In this document: positions 10,340 through 22,550 of the stretch, in pieces | Layout: the number at the start of each line of letters is the position of its first letter | Numbering within the stretch: position 1 is the stretch's first letter | Source: Prosapia bicincta | Taxonomy: Eukaryota > Arthropoda > Insecta > Hemiptera > Cercopidae | Reading direction: 5' to 3' | NCBI GenBank assembly: GCA_036971475.1 | Contig: JBAIZL010000002.1 | Span: 50,650,229-50,714,228, forward strand | Length of the DNA stretch: 64,000 nucleotides | The notes under the pieces: model-generated | What the model was told of the DNA's origin: nothing | Seen by the model: the letters and a program-made list of their open reading frames with translations, nothing else | Database searches by the model: none | Program-made: the position numbers and the translations under genes

Positions 10340-13300
10340 CACATTCACGCTAAAAAAATCGCTTTTTAACTCAAACAAATAAAACGTAAATACTAGTTTT
10401 TTAACTGGATATTTTGGCTTCTGTTTTCTATCGTTTAAATTTAAACTTATTTAACTTATCAACTTATATTATTCCTCTTTGTTTTGATATCCTTCATAGA
10501 CAAAGCTGTGTTGTTTGTGCAAAAACGCAGTTAAAAAATCGACTAATTTATAATATTTTTCTCGGTAAGTAAACAAATCTGTTTTGCTTTAAAAGTATTG
10601 TTTACAGCTCAGTTTGTAACAAATAATTTTAAAAAAATGTAAAGTGTTACTTTTGTAACGACTGTATGCTCCATCAGGAAAACGAATTTTAATTCGGTTA
10701 ACCAGAAGCATTTAGTGAACGCTATGAAACCGTCGTCATATATTCCCGTGTGAAAGAGAATATTCATCTGAATTATTTCTTTTTCGTAACCACCTGCAAA
10801 TAATTGCACCCTTATTTCTAAGTTAAATCTTCGAACTATGTTTTCTTCTATTTCACACAATTTTCATCTTTTTAACTCTTTCCAGAACTAATTATATTGT
10901 TTTTACCATTTTCTTATTTGTTCGATTCCCTATCTATAGGCTTACGTCTTTCTACAATTTGAGGGATTTCGTTATGTGTTCTCGTCCATTTTCGACGTAT
11001 CTATTTTATTCTTGAAATCGTTACTTCAACCGTTTATTGTTCGTTGATTCAAACAAAAGTTTATTTCTGTCCCCTGTAATTCTAAAAATTAAGCTCAAGG
11101 AAATGTATATTCTCATGTATAATAAAGATTTGGTTGTCGATCTGAAACTAACCTACTTTACGTTCTCCTGAAGCCCTGTACAGTTTCTCTCTTCTTCAAT
11201 ATCAGGTTCATGTACAGTATCTTGACTATAAAATAATGTTTTGCTTAACTGAGCACAATTTTTAAGTAAATAATAAAACGATTTAAATCATTTGTTACCA
11301 TAAACACTTTTCAGTCATTAATTTACATTCGCTTATGTCTCCTAATAATTATATCCTTATATCTACATCGTAATGTAATAAAAATCCGATTACACACCAT
11401 TTCATACTTTAAAGTCTTCATAAAACAACTATACAACTTTTAATGAAGTTGCTATACAAAACGAGGTTTAAGTAACTTTAACAAACACAAATCAGATATT
11501 TTATTTTATTACATTCAATACGTAAACATATCACAACAGATTGTTTTCAAATAATTTTTTTATGGCAAATGTTTGTATTATTATAACTTGTATTTAAATA
11601 TTTTTGACGTCTACCTGATGGCCCACCTGTAAACTGTTCAGTTGGTTGGGAAAAGGGATATTGCTTTTAAGTAAAAGGAAACAAATAATATGTATTACTA
11701 TAAAAGTACCCAAAGAGATCTGAAACAAATTAGTGTATGCTTTAGACAGATACTGCATAAACACCCCTAAAACTAGTGTTTGGTTTTGTAAAAAAAAAAA
11801 TGTTCTGTCTCACGGCGAAACGCGGTATCTTAGGAAAACTAAAACCCTGTAAAAGATTAAATAGAAAGTTTATGAAGCATCTTAACAAGTTTAAGTTAAC
11901 CCTTAAACCTCGCTTGGTGGAATTCTGGCGATTGCATTTTCTAAATTTAGTTCGACACTTTGTTTTTTTATCTATAGTAGATAATTCAGTGAAATTTGCT
12001 CCTTAAAGATAAATGTATAATATTTTGTAATGTACTACGTGTTAATGGATTTTCAAAACGATTGCTCCAATAATTTCGGATAAATGATCAGTTCTACTTT
12101 ATTTTCAGTGGTTAAACCTTCATAAACAGGTTGCACAATTATTCCCTAAACTTCGGCTGGTCTGGACGAGTACATAGGTGGGGTTAATGGATTAACACAG
12201 TCTGTATTTAAATTGTCTAGTGATTATATAAAGATAATGTCTGTGACATTGTATCCTGACCTTGCTGCTTCGTTACAAGGTGTCACTTTACTGTTGTGAC
12301 GGAATAACATGGAGTCGTGACATGGTTGGGTGGTTTGTGTTTAGATATGCTATAGTTTGATATTGACTAACATGTCTGCAGATATTTAGACAAAGCAAGT
12401 GAATATAAAAAACTGGTAATATTTCCATACATCTGCCTACAACTATTTACTTTTTTAATTACCATATTCCGTTTGAGTGTAATGAGTTGGCCGGTTCTTA
12501 TAAACGTCACGATCTTTGAGTGGGTCATCGCCTTCTTCTTCTTGATTGATTTAATAGAATTAAACATAATTTACGTCCATCTTTAGTTAGTTTTTTTAGT
12601 ATTGGTTTAATTGTTTCATTTAAATTTTATTATTTATGTTTTAGGTCAAACTTGGTTAAGTACTTATTTGGTTAAGTATTTTAGTTCTAAGTTTGTAGTT
12701 TTGTAGTAGTTGTATAGATTTAGTAACCATATTTAAAAAAAATAGTTTGTAAGGATTTGTGAAAAATAAATAAATAGATACCATTAAGGTATTACAAACA
12801 AATCTTATATTAATTAATACCAAGATAAGGGATTGTCATGTTCTAACGGGTTACGGCAAGAGATGTAATGGGTACCAGACAAGGACGTTTTTAACCCTAA
12901 TTCAATCCTATATCGTCCTATATTAAACAGTCTTTCTTTAATAGCCATACCGGCCTGTCCCCATAAAATAACAAAAATATGTCAAGTGGTATTTCCATAA
13001 AATCTGATTTATTCTTTTATAACTTTTTTTAATATAATAACTTTTCTATATTACACGTGTGTAAAATATTATAAATCTTGATCAATTTGATATCAGGAAA
13101 ACTTATGCATTTTTACTAATAAACGTATTTCCTGGTGGCCTTTTCAATTATCGCTTATTGACAATTTATTCTCGTGTATCGGTTGCGTAGAATGCCATCA
13201 GTCGACTTTTTATTGTCACTCTGAAACCAAACCAAGGTGAGTATCAGTATCATGGTTGGTAATTATAACATTCCTTCAACTTACCTACAATATAGCAACC

Positions 13301-13670
13301 TTGTATTGAATGGGAAGTCCCCTTGTGTGATGAATTTAACATATTTAAAATGTCTGTTTTAAGTTAATTACGAATTCTGAACAAATTACACTTCTCAGCT
13401 TTGCTGTTCATGTTTTTTCTAAAAGAAAAGGTTTTTTACTTCAATTCACATATGATCTGTAGTTACATATTTGGTAAAATAATCGATTTGAGATATTAAT
13501 TGATACGAATTGGCTAATATCATGTACCAAAATTTCTTTTCGGAAATTTACACCAGTCCAATTTTGTAAGATGAAACTTATCACCTGGTTTTAGTCACAC
13601 TTGGTGTTTTATTTTGTCCAGTTTTTGTAACAAAAAAAATGTGGGTTACTTGTAATTTAAATTCTTTTCT
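10340..13670. other. Long AT-rich stretch without recognisable gene
   Basis: About 3.3 kb with no array, hairpin element or protein family signature that I can support. An 83-codon minus-strand open stretch at 10609-10860 and a 76-codon plus-strand one at 11776-12006 were read through and match nothing I know. Neither has good splice or promoter context. Confidence 0.5.
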
Positions 13671-13676
13671 AAGATA

Positions 13677-14055
13677 GTAGCCCAGAAATGGACTGTAAAA
13701 TATTAGTGGTTAAGAATGTGTCAGTTTTAGAAATGTGACAAGGAAATAAATTTATAGGATTTTAGTATCCCAGAATATTAAAAATCTAGGAAGGTCTTCA
13801 AGACAGTGCTTTATAAAGTATTATTAGCATAGAATATTCAACTTTTAAAAAAGGTAACCCAAAATGGTCTATAGAATATAAGTAGCCTAGAATATTCTAA
13901 TTTTAGGAAGGTGTCCCAGAAATTGGTTACACGATGTTAATAACACAGAATAATCTACTTCCAGAAAGGTATCCCAAACTTGGATTATAAAGTATTATCA
14001 GCATAGAATATCCCAATTTCAGGATGGTAACATAGAAATAGCTTACTAATAGAGT
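13677..14055 (+). repeat. Degenerate ~58-bp tandem repeat, about 6-7 copies
   Basis: Anchors of the type '(a/t)cccagaaatgg' followed by 'ataaagtattattagcatag' and 'aatattc.a.ttt.aggaagg' recur at about 13680, 13738, 13796, 13855, 13913, 13971 and 14030. The spacing is 58-59 bp. Units differ at many positions, so the array is old. No coding potential. Confidence 0.8.
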
Positions 14056-14579
14056 ATATTCCAATACTGAGTTTACTTTAACCAATAAAAAGATATCAGT
14101 TACAGACGATACTCAGCAAGCCAAATACAAATACAACCTGCATAAACACGGTTTCAGACGATTACGCACACACAATGAGTAACATATTTTAGCATCAGTT
14201 ACTAGATAGAAACTATATATATACTCGTAAATGTAATATGCTTAGTCTCGATGTGAAATTAAAAGTGTGACGAACCGACCCGGTCATCAGGGGTAATTTA
14301 AAAACCTGTCTTTAATAAATGAATAAAATTAGGTCGAAATTAAAACTAGAAAGCTTTTTTTAATGCAAGGCACGCACACATCTTTACAGTTTATATTTAC
14401 ACTTTGATATTTAGCGTCTTTTGATGTACGCGAATTAAATTGTTTTCACTTTGACGGGCAGGTTAACTTATACTTAGTTTGAAAAAGTTTCTCTTGCATA
14501 ATAAAGTCAGAAACAAAGTTTAACCACTGTCTGTAGGGGCAAATACTCAACTAATAATTTGCTGGTAACGGTTGGACAC

Positions 14580-14770
14580 CTCTTCATCTCGGTTGAGAGC
14601 AGATATACTTCAGGTAGGAATTCTGCCCATGGAATAATTTTTTCTCGATTCCCAATACTATGGGTACATTTATAGTTAATCTAATTCTATCTACCTTCCT
14701 TATATTTTTTCTTTCAAAGGGGTTTAATCCTTTTTTTATAATATACTGTAACGGGTAAGACGTCATCCAT
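14580..14770 (+). repeat. Dispersed family D, copy 3
   Basis: Opens with 'cacctcttcatctcggttga', 'gagcagatatacttcaggta' and 'tctgccc', then 'ttctatctaccttccttat', 'ctttcaaaggggtttaa' and 'aacgggtaag'. The order and strand match the copies at 3120 and 10005. About 190 bp are recognisable. Confidence 0.65.
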
Positions 14771-16495
14771 GATTTATGATACACGACTGGACATGTTTAC
14801 AAGTCCTTTCTAGCTTGGGGGACGCACAGTCAGTCCTTCCTCGTAGAAAGTCCTGAAAGCTTCTAGAAGTAAAGCTGATAGAAATTACTAGAGATCACCA
14901 GAACCGGCAAGTCGGTTTTGTTAAGCGTGAAGACTCAGCGTTTGTAATGTTGTGAAGAGAGTAAAAGCTTTAGGGGCAGTGAGTGTTAAATGTAAATAAA
15001 CTATTAGTAAATTTACTAGTTAATAGTAAACCTAAAACAGTGTTTGGGCGCTTTTATAAATGTCAAGTGTGTAATAGTAGTCATAAAAGTGTGTGAATTA
15101 ATAAATAGGTAATTGTTCTAAAAGCATTTAGCTTATAATTTATTAAACTCTTATAAGAACGTAATATTAAAGACATTATATAGGATCTACACGAAAAAAT
15201 AGCATATATTATTTTTAATTTATTTTTTTAACCATCATCTCAATAAATGAACTTCTTATAGATACATCTATATCTCAACATCTCAATAGAGAGTTTGTCT
15301 AGCTACATGCGCAACCATGCACACCTGATGTTATCATCTCTTTTATATCCTCTACTAACTGGTTCTATGCAGGTACCTATTCATAATCCTTTCCAAACTT
15401 AGAAAGAAGATAGTTTTACAGATTACTCTCAGAAAACTATAAAAAAAGTTATCGGTTAGTCTTTGAATCAATCTGGACCGAATAATAGTTTATTGTGAAC
15501 AGGCCTTAAACTATATAAGGAGAAAATTATTTACACAAACATTGAACATAATTAAAACTTTTTAAAAGTTGCAAAAGTATAATTCAAATAGGCCTGATCA
15601 ACTGTACGCTGAGCTGTGTTGTAGTCTTAACGTGCGAATAACAGTCGTCGTCGAAATTGGTGTATTGAACTGAAGTACTGTACTATTTTACAATGTTGCT
15701 TCTTGAATTTGTGGGCGACATGATCATATTAAATATTGTTTTAGCATTACAGTTACTATAATATATACAGTGCCAGGACAATAATTAAAAATGCTACAAC
15801 AGTTGAAATAATTTGTTGCATTAATTACAGCGATATAAACAACCTATTACCATTATGTGAATAATGATTGAGGGTGAAAATAAAGATAAATAAATTTTAA
15901 AATATTTTAGATTCAAGGTTCAAAAATTGTGGGTTCAAAAGTGTGGAAATATGAGAGTAAAAACAATCCTTTCTAAATGTATAAAATATTTTGTACTTGC
16001 ATTTTTTTTCAAATTGTGATCGAGAAACGAAGACTACATAGGTTATTAAAAATTATATAAGTCCAGAAATATGTTATTAGAACGTAATTGCGTCCGACAG
16101 GAAATGATAAAATGTATACTTGTGGCACTGCAGTCTAAACAGTTATTTGATAAAGCATAAACAGATGGTATTTCAAGAGGCGTTGTCTTGGTTGGAGTTG
16201 TGCTTATGAAGAATTTATATTCCAAGTGTTCACCCTACAAATGTTTGTGTTATTTGGATATTATCGACAAGAAAGTAACCTACATAAGGATTATAGTTTT
16301 CTATTTAGTTAATTTTTTCATTTTCGGATTAAATTGATTGTTAAAAGCATGATGAATTTGTCTAGACATTCTTTGGCTTTACGTGTAAAATTACTGTTAG
16401 TGATAAATGAAAATGCTAATTTTAATTCATTTAATGATTTGTTTATAAAATTAATAATTTTGAAGACGTCAAAAATATTACAAAAATTTTTCTGA
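14771..16495. other. No gene seen
   Basis: AT-rich spacer with no long open frame, array or hairpin that I can support. Confidence 0.5.
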
Positions 16496-16499
16496 ACGT

Positions 16500-16985
16500 A
16501 TTAAATTTCTTATATAACAAAGTTTCGATAGCATTTAGGGCATAAATAGAGTATTTCGGTTGTGTTGGGATATATTAATTTGATAAGGAGTTGAAATAAA
16601 TAATATTTTAATCAGAATAATGCCTTGTTATTTACCTAACAGGATATTTTTACCGTAAAAAATATTATCCCTATTACTGCAGCCCATATTTTCTCTAATT
16701 AAGTTACCTAAATTTAAAAATCTGTTTCCTAAATTACCGACAGTGGTAAATACAGTAATATTAATTTAAGTAATTCAATTTTTTATTTGTTAAATGTTTT
16801 ATTTTTTAAACAATTGATTTTAGAACAAAATGAACGTATCTAATTTCGTCTAAAATACTTACAGTAATTTTGATATCATTTAGCAGAATGAAGAAAATAC
16901 TTTATTTCGGGTTGTATTGGCCATATGATATGGAGATGAAATAGATAATATTTTAAATCAGAAAAGTTTTTTCTTCTATTTTACC
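16500..16985 (+). repeat. Diverged ~360-bp direct duplication that precedes and apparently seeds the 16.96-18.27 kb array
   Basis: Blocks in 16550-16665 ('atttcggttgtgttggg', 'gataaggagttgaaataa', 'ataatattttaatcagaa', 'acctaacaggatattt') recur in the same order at 16905-16980 ('atttcgggttgtattgg', 'gatatggagatgaaatag', 'ataatattttaaatcagaa', 'acccaacagaaaatattt'). The last part of the second copy is the first part of the tandem unit. Confidence 0.65.
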
Positions 16986-18268
16986 CAACAGAAAATATTT
17001 ATAATAATTGCTTATCCTATTTATATAAGCAACATTTCTTTTTGTAATTGTTGCGGAGATGTTGAAAGAATGTCTTTAAAGAAAAGTTTTTTTTCTATTT
17101 TACCCAACAGAAAATGTTTATAATAATTGCTTATCCTATTTGGATAAGCAAATTTTCTTTTTGTAGTTGTTGCGGAGACGTTAAAAGAATGTCTTTAAAG
17201 AAAAGTTTTTTTTCTATTTTACCCAACAGAAAATGTTTATAATAATTGCTTATCCTATTTGTATAAGCAAATTTTCTTTTTGTAGTGGTTGCGGAGATGT
17301 TGAAAGAATGTCTTTAAAGAACATTTTTTTTCTATTTTACCCAACAGATAATGTTTATAATAATTGCTTATCCTATTTGTATAAGCAAAATTTCTTTTTG
17401 TAATTGTTGCGATGTTGAAAGAATGTCTTTAAAGAAAAGTTTTTTTTTTCTATTTTACCCAACAGAAAATATTTAAAATAATTGCTTATCCTATTTTTAT
17501 AAGCAAAATTTCTTTTTGTAGTTGTTGCGGAGATGTTGAAAGAATGTCTTTAAAGAACATTTTTTTTTTTACCCAACAGAAAATGTTTATAATAATTGCT
17601 TATCCTATTTGTATAAGCAAATTTTCTTTTTGTAGTTGTTGCGGAGATGTTGAAAGAATGTCTTTAAAGAACATTTTTTTTTTTACCCAACAGAAAATGT
17701 TTATAATAATTGCTTATCCTATTTGTATAAGCAAATTTTCTTTTTGTAGTTGTTGCAGAGATGTTGAAAGAATGTCTTTAAAGAACATTTTTTTTTCTAT
17801 TTTACCCAACAGAAAATATTTATAATAATTGCTTATCCTATTTGTATAAGCAAAATTTCTTTTTGTAATTGTTGCGGAGATGTTGAAAAAATGTCTTTAA
17901 AGAAAAGTTTTTTTTTCTATTTTACCCAACAGAAAATGTTTATAATAATTGCTTATCCTATTTGTATAAGCAAATTTTCTTTTTGTAGTTGTTGCGGAGA
18001 CGTTGAAAGAATGTCTTTAAAGAAAAGTTTTTTTTTCTATTTTACCCAACAGAAAATGTTTATAATAATTGCTTATCCTATTTGTATAAGCAAATTTTCT
18101 TTTTGTAATTGTTGCGGAGATGTTGAAAAAATGTCTTTAAAGAAAAGTTTTTTTTTCTATTTTACCCAACAGAAAATGTTTATAATAATTGCTTATCCTA
18201 TTTGTATAAGCAAATTTTCTTTTTGTAATTGTTGCGTAGACGTTGAAAGAATGTCTTTAACTAAATTA
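16960..18268 (+). repeat. 114-120-bp satellite-like array, 11 copies
   Basis: The anchor 'cttatcctatttgtataagc' recurs at 17011, 17130, 17249, 17367, 17485, 17599, 17713, 17832, 17952, 18072 and 18192. Spacings are 119, 119, 118, 118, 114, 114, 119, 120, 120 and 120. Length variation sits in a T-run: long units have 'aaagaaaagttttttttcta', short ones 'aaagaacattttttttt'. Each unit holds a 6-bp inverted repeat, 'gcttat'/'ataagc', with a 9-nt loop. The 114- and 120-bp units are multiples of three, so open frames of 93 and 138 codons arise without coding meaning. Short units lie together in the centre and the three most uniform 120-bp units lie at the right end, suggesting local expansion. Confidence 0.95.
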
Positions 18269-18269
18269 A

Positions 18270-21200
18270 TTTATTTTAAAAAAAACTCAATTTGTCCTTA
18301 TACTTAGAAATGTGGATAAAACATATGTAGTTTTCATTTAAAACATAATTTCACAATAGGCTACACACTTTAAAAAAACATCTCCAGTCGTGGAATGGGA
18401 TTTTCTTGGCTGGCTGCTGTGAACATCGGATCAACACAATGTGCTGTCGTGGTTAGTAAGTACACGTGCATGTCTGAGTTAACGTAATCCAGTGGTTGTG
18501 TACAAACAGTAAAACTAGAATAAAACGCCTCTACCGCCGTTCATTAAAAGTTTATTACGTCTCTTCGGATACCTCTTGTTTGTTAAACAACACCATGTGT
18601 GACCTAAATTTGGCTTTCGTAGAATATATTTTTCGGTTGTATGATTTCTTCTAAATATCTGTCATTAGAGACTCTACAAAAGGGAAAAATTATGGTGTAA
18701 ATTTACTTTACAATACTTAACCACCTTGTTGTATTCGCCACTTGCATCTTATTAAATTAATCCTTAATCTGTTTTTATTTTAAATTACTCGTTTTAGGTA
18801 TTGTATTATTCGGTTTCCGAAACCATTTTGAGCTGTAGTTTTATTCTTGTTAGTCCTTGGATAGAGGGCAATATCTTGCCAATTAAATACTAATATTCGG
18901 TTTAAGTAATAACAAAGAAGAAGGGTTCCTTCGTCGCGCTCCTGTTTCTGCCATCCTCGTTTTTCATTCTAATCGCAGGGATGAAAATTTGGTTCTGTCA
19001 TCTCGTTGGATACCCTGTGCCCGTGATGTTTTAATGCGACATCTTTTCTTTTTCCAGAGATGTTCAATCCATTATTTCCTTTCGAATCCTATCATTCGCC
19101 ATGCTCTAGACCCTCATACCAGGCCAGCTGCTTTTTGCACCTATTCTAAAAACGTTTCCCCACCTTCATTGTTTTAACTATTTGTTCATTTCATATCCTG
19201 GTTATTCTTTGGTTGGTTTTAGCTTTATTTTCTGAGCTTCAAGTGTCATACTTTAGCTCCATAAAGTCCTTAAGGTACTCCTTTATATTTTTTTTAGAAC
19301 AAAGGTATGAAGAATGAAAAGAGGCACGAAGAAGATGAGTGGACGAATCGAATGTTTACCAATAATTGAGATGTATCTGGTGGAGTATACTTGCCATAAT
19401 TCGCACAAATAAAATAAGAGCTACTTGACACAATCAAAGCAATGAATTACTTATACCTAGTTTTATAAGTAATCGTAGTTGTCAAAAAACAAGAACAAAT
19501 AAAATATTTAAAAAACAAAAACTAATAGCCTATAAAAAAATAATAATTTTTAAAGTAAAAATGAATTTTAACAAATTATTAAAAAAACAGTAAAACAATT
19601 GTGTGATCCCTCAAGATGAGACAATATAATTTGTATTGTTATTATTTCGCAGTGTAATTAATATGGAGTTTTTCACGTCAACAAATTCTGGTAGTAATAC
19701 TGTTCTATATTATAATATAAAGCCAACGCCTTAAATTAGAAGTTCGGGAACAATATAAGATTAGCTTTCAAGTGGCATACCTTATCTTTTGAAGATAGAA
19801 CTAAGAAATCACAACTAAAACCGACATAGTGAAACCTTATCAAAAATTATTACAGCTGAAAACACCCAAACAACAGAAGACTGCTTTGATAAGTGGATCG
19901 CAAGAAATTGAAGCTAGGTTGTTTTTAATTCGCCAGAGAAGTTGCTTATTTCAAAGTATGAAGAGGCATTGACGGCGCCTCGGTTACGCCCTTGTCTGCC
20001 CTACATAAAACTGATTGCAAGTTTGCGTTCAGACTTTCGGATGGCACTTTACGCTGAGGTAACGGCCGACTAATCGCATATACTGTTAGACGTCATTGCA
20101 TCACCATTGTTTTAAGGACTATTGTTTCACGACTGGTGCCTGTCGCGTCGTCTGGCGCGTTGAATGGATAGTTTATGGGGTTTTTTTTAAAAGACATTTT
20201 GAAAATTATTGATTTTTATCTGAACTTATATCGGTCGGATTTTATACGAAGATATGGCCTAAACCGAAATATAGTGTCTGCAAACATTTAGAAAATGTAT
20301 TGAAGAAGAGACTAGCGAACTGAATTATTTTACGTTTGAGTAAGTAGGTAATTAGTAGAGTTTGAGAAGAATAGAGTTACTGTCATTTTAATGGATGGGA
20401 TAAGTGAGAAATTGAAATGTATGGAAGGAATGGTAAACTCTGAAAGTTAAACTCAAAGAGAAGATAATCAATAGCAGTGAGATTATTTAAGAACAATCTT
20501 CTTAAATTATGTAATATACATTTGTGTATTTTGTTGCCCATGTCCATCGACAAAACGTGTTTTAACGGTTGCACTTGATAAAGTAACAACTTTTCGAACT
20601 TGTGTGTATTAGCGCACTCGTGTTTAAGCAGATGTGTGTGTGTGTGTGTACAGAAACATACACATATTTCCTCAAATACAGAATAAGAAGAGGGAGATAA
20701 CATAAGCAAGATAAAATTTCCTGTTGTTTACACTATTTTGCAAGTTTAGTCACTAACATCTTTGATTGAGATCATCCACTAATAACTCTATCGATCTTTT
20801 ATATCTGCAGAGAAACGTGTTACACCAAAGGCGGCTTCCTAATAGTTGTTCTAACTGATAGAGCCTTATAATGTTATATAAGTCTTATAAGACATTATAT
20901 TTATCTTGTAAAGTACACTCTGCAAGAAACGTTCAGATGTACAAAAGATATCAAATGATAGGAAAATTTAAGAAAGTGATATGCTGAGATCTTTTTTACC
21001 CGTCCCGTTCTGTGGAAGGTAGGACGAGAGGCGTCTGGGGGGAAGGTGAATACACTATAAATGTGTGTGAGGGAGTAGAAGAGGGTGGGTCCTGCTTCAA
21101 TTTACTCATTAATGGGATCCTTCTACTTCTACAAACATGTACACGACTGTCACGTAGCTAGAGCTTTTGTCTTCATCCTTTAATTGCGAAACACACACAC

Positions 21201-21780
21201 ACACACAAAACAGTACTTTAGTTACAACTTTAGTTGTAACTTTAGTTACACTTGTTACTGTACTTTAGTACAAATTTATTTTTAAAAAGACTAAATTTTC
21301 TAGTTAATAAGAATATATTTCAATAATTCGTTTAATAAATTCAATAATTAAGTCATTTAATTATAGGGAAAGTTAAATTGAAAACAAATAAAAAAGAAGG
21401 GGTCATTAAATAATTATTTCGAGGATGCAATTTCAAGTAGCAAGAACTTATTAACGCCCTAAGAAATTTAGGTACAGGGAACTTAAATTTAATTTTACTA
21501 AAATATATCATATATTGTTTACCTAAATAAGAGTTCTCTGTTCGATTAATTATAAAGGATATGTTTAATAAATTCAACTGTTTCTTTAAATATCTATAAT
21601 CAATGTAATTTTAATAAATCAGTATTAAAGGAATTGTAACCTAGTTTTGTTGCTTTATTGCTGTTATTAATAATTATTGTGCTATTTTATAAAGAAAGGA
21701 GTGAAAACGAATGTGATTAAGGTAAGTCATAGTGTAAGATAAGACAAATTAATTACACGTAAATAAATCGAAGAATAGGT
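18270..21780. other. No gene seen; small microsatellites only
   Basis: About 3.5 kb. A GC-richer patch at 19960-20160 and a pyrimidine-rich patch at 18920-19180 were read in all frames without recognising a product. Short (TG)n at 20633-20649 and (CA)n at 21190-21207. Confidence 0.5.
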
Positions 21781-21783
21781 AAA

Positions 21784-21927
21784 CTGGCGCCCAACTAGTA
21801 TAAATAATATAAGGATTAATTAATTAAAGTTAAACTTGAAATAATAACAAGTAAGGACAGGTTTAATTAATTTGGCACCTAAACGTGGTGCATATGTTGT
21901 AATTTGGGACCTAACGTGAGGTATATG

Positions 21928-21935
<8 letters not shown>
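21784..21935 (+). repeat. Three related motifs resembling an LTR-element primer-binding site
   Basis: 'ctggcgcccaact' (21784), 'tttggcacctaaacgtggtg' (from 21871) and 'tttgggacctaacgtgaggt' (from about 21903) are variants of one motif. The last two lie in direct repeats of about 33 bp that continue 'catatgtt' or 'atatgtt'. A 'tggcgcccaacgtgggg' motif resembles the tRNA primer-binding site of many LTR retrotransposons. No LTRs or gag/pol are seen, so this could be a fragment or chance. Confidence 0.3.
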
Positions 21936-22005
<70 letters not shown>

Positions 22006-22048
22006 AGTTTCTATATATTAGACACTAGCAAGTATTAGCATGTATTAC

Positions 22049-22117
<69 letters not shown>
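21933..22117. repeat. Two long (TA)n tracts with a 50-bp spacer
   Basis: (TA)n runs from 21933 to 22002 and from 22053 to 22117. The spacer contains 'ttagacactagcaag' and 'tagcatgtattac'. The second tract directly abuts the left arm of the 22.1-22.4 kb palindrome. Confidence 0.95.
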
Positions 22118-22121
<4 letters not shown>

Positions 22122-22165
22122 GATTAAATATATACACTATTACAGGAATTAATTTATTGAATAAT

Positions 22166-22214
22166 ACACTCAAAGCTTTTCGTTGGTTGACATTACCAAC
22201 ATCCTCAGGAATTA
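22166..22214 (-). ncRNA. Hammerhead ribozyme-like motif, family A, left arm of palindrome
   Basis: Minus-strand RNA reads CUGAGGA, one extra U, stem II GUUGG...CCAAC with a loop of about 9 nt, then GAAA, then the palindromic stem III AAGCUU, cleavage nucleotide U, then GAGU. Stem I pairs CUUA (2.1-2.4 side) with GAGU in four pairs. The core differs from CUGAUGA only at U7, the position known to tolerate change. Stem III is a 3+3 palindrome with no loop, so activity would need a dimer, as described for minimal hammerheads of retroelements. The extra nucleotide between A9 and stem II is shared with the other copies. Confidence 0.6.
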
Positions 22215-22337
22215 CTAAGAATGACAAAAGAACTGTCTAACAAATATGAAGTTCTTATTTTTTAACTTCATATTATTATTATTTAACTTATATTTTTAAC
22301 TTCATATTTGTTAGACAGTTCTTTTGTCGTTCTTAGT

Positions 22338-22384
22338 AATTCTTGAGGATATTGGTAATGTCAACCAACGAAAAGCTTTGAGTG
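22338..22384 (+). ncRNA. Hammerhead-like motif, right arm, core mutated
   Basis: Inverted partner of the left-arm motif. It keeps CCAAC-GAAA-AGCUUU, but C3 is changed (CUUGAGGA) and stem II is weakened (AUUGG). It is probably inactive. Confidence 0.45.
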
Positions 22385-22467
22385 TATTATTCAATAAATT
22401 AATTCCTGTAATAGTGTATATATTTAATCTTGAAAATAATTCTAACAGGAAAACCTATTTGATATTT

Positions 22468-22470
<3 letters not shown>

Positions 22471-22544
<74 letters not shown>
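22471..22544. repeat. (TA)n, 74 bp
   Basis: Uninterrupted TA dinucleotide tract, on the right side of the 22.1-22.4 kb palindrome after a 36-bp spacer. Confidence 0.95.

Positions 22545-22550
<6 letters not shown>

Larger units (their letters stand above)
22117..22434. mobile_element. (TA)n-flanked palindrome with 137-bp arms (fold-back family A)
   Basis: Left arm 22117-22253 and right arm 22298-22434 are near-perfect reverse complements with only a handful of differences, separated by a 44-bp AT loop. The arms include 'ttcaagattaaatatatac', 'aataatacactcaaagcttt', 'tcgttggttgacattaccaa', and 'ctgtctaacaaatatgaagt'. The element lies between (TA)n tracts, and its right flank ('aacaggaaaacctatttga') resembles the right flank of the 28.8 kb palindrome ('aaacaagaaaacgtatttta'). 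Each arm holds a hammerhead-like motif (listed separately). Related by core sequence to 28812-29035 and 34359-34440. It is probably a non-autonomous element. Relation to Penelope-like retroelements is inference from the ribozyme. Confidence 0.85.

Noticed and set aside
10609..10860. 83-codon minus-strand frame
   Set aside because: No recognised motif and no acceptor-like tract upstream. The length is within chance for this much AT-rich sequence.
17544..18307. Open frames of 93 and 138 codons with repeated FFFTQQKMFIII-type peptides
   Set aside because: They are products of the 114- and 120-bp tandem unit (multiples of three). No frame is conserved across the 118-119-bp units.
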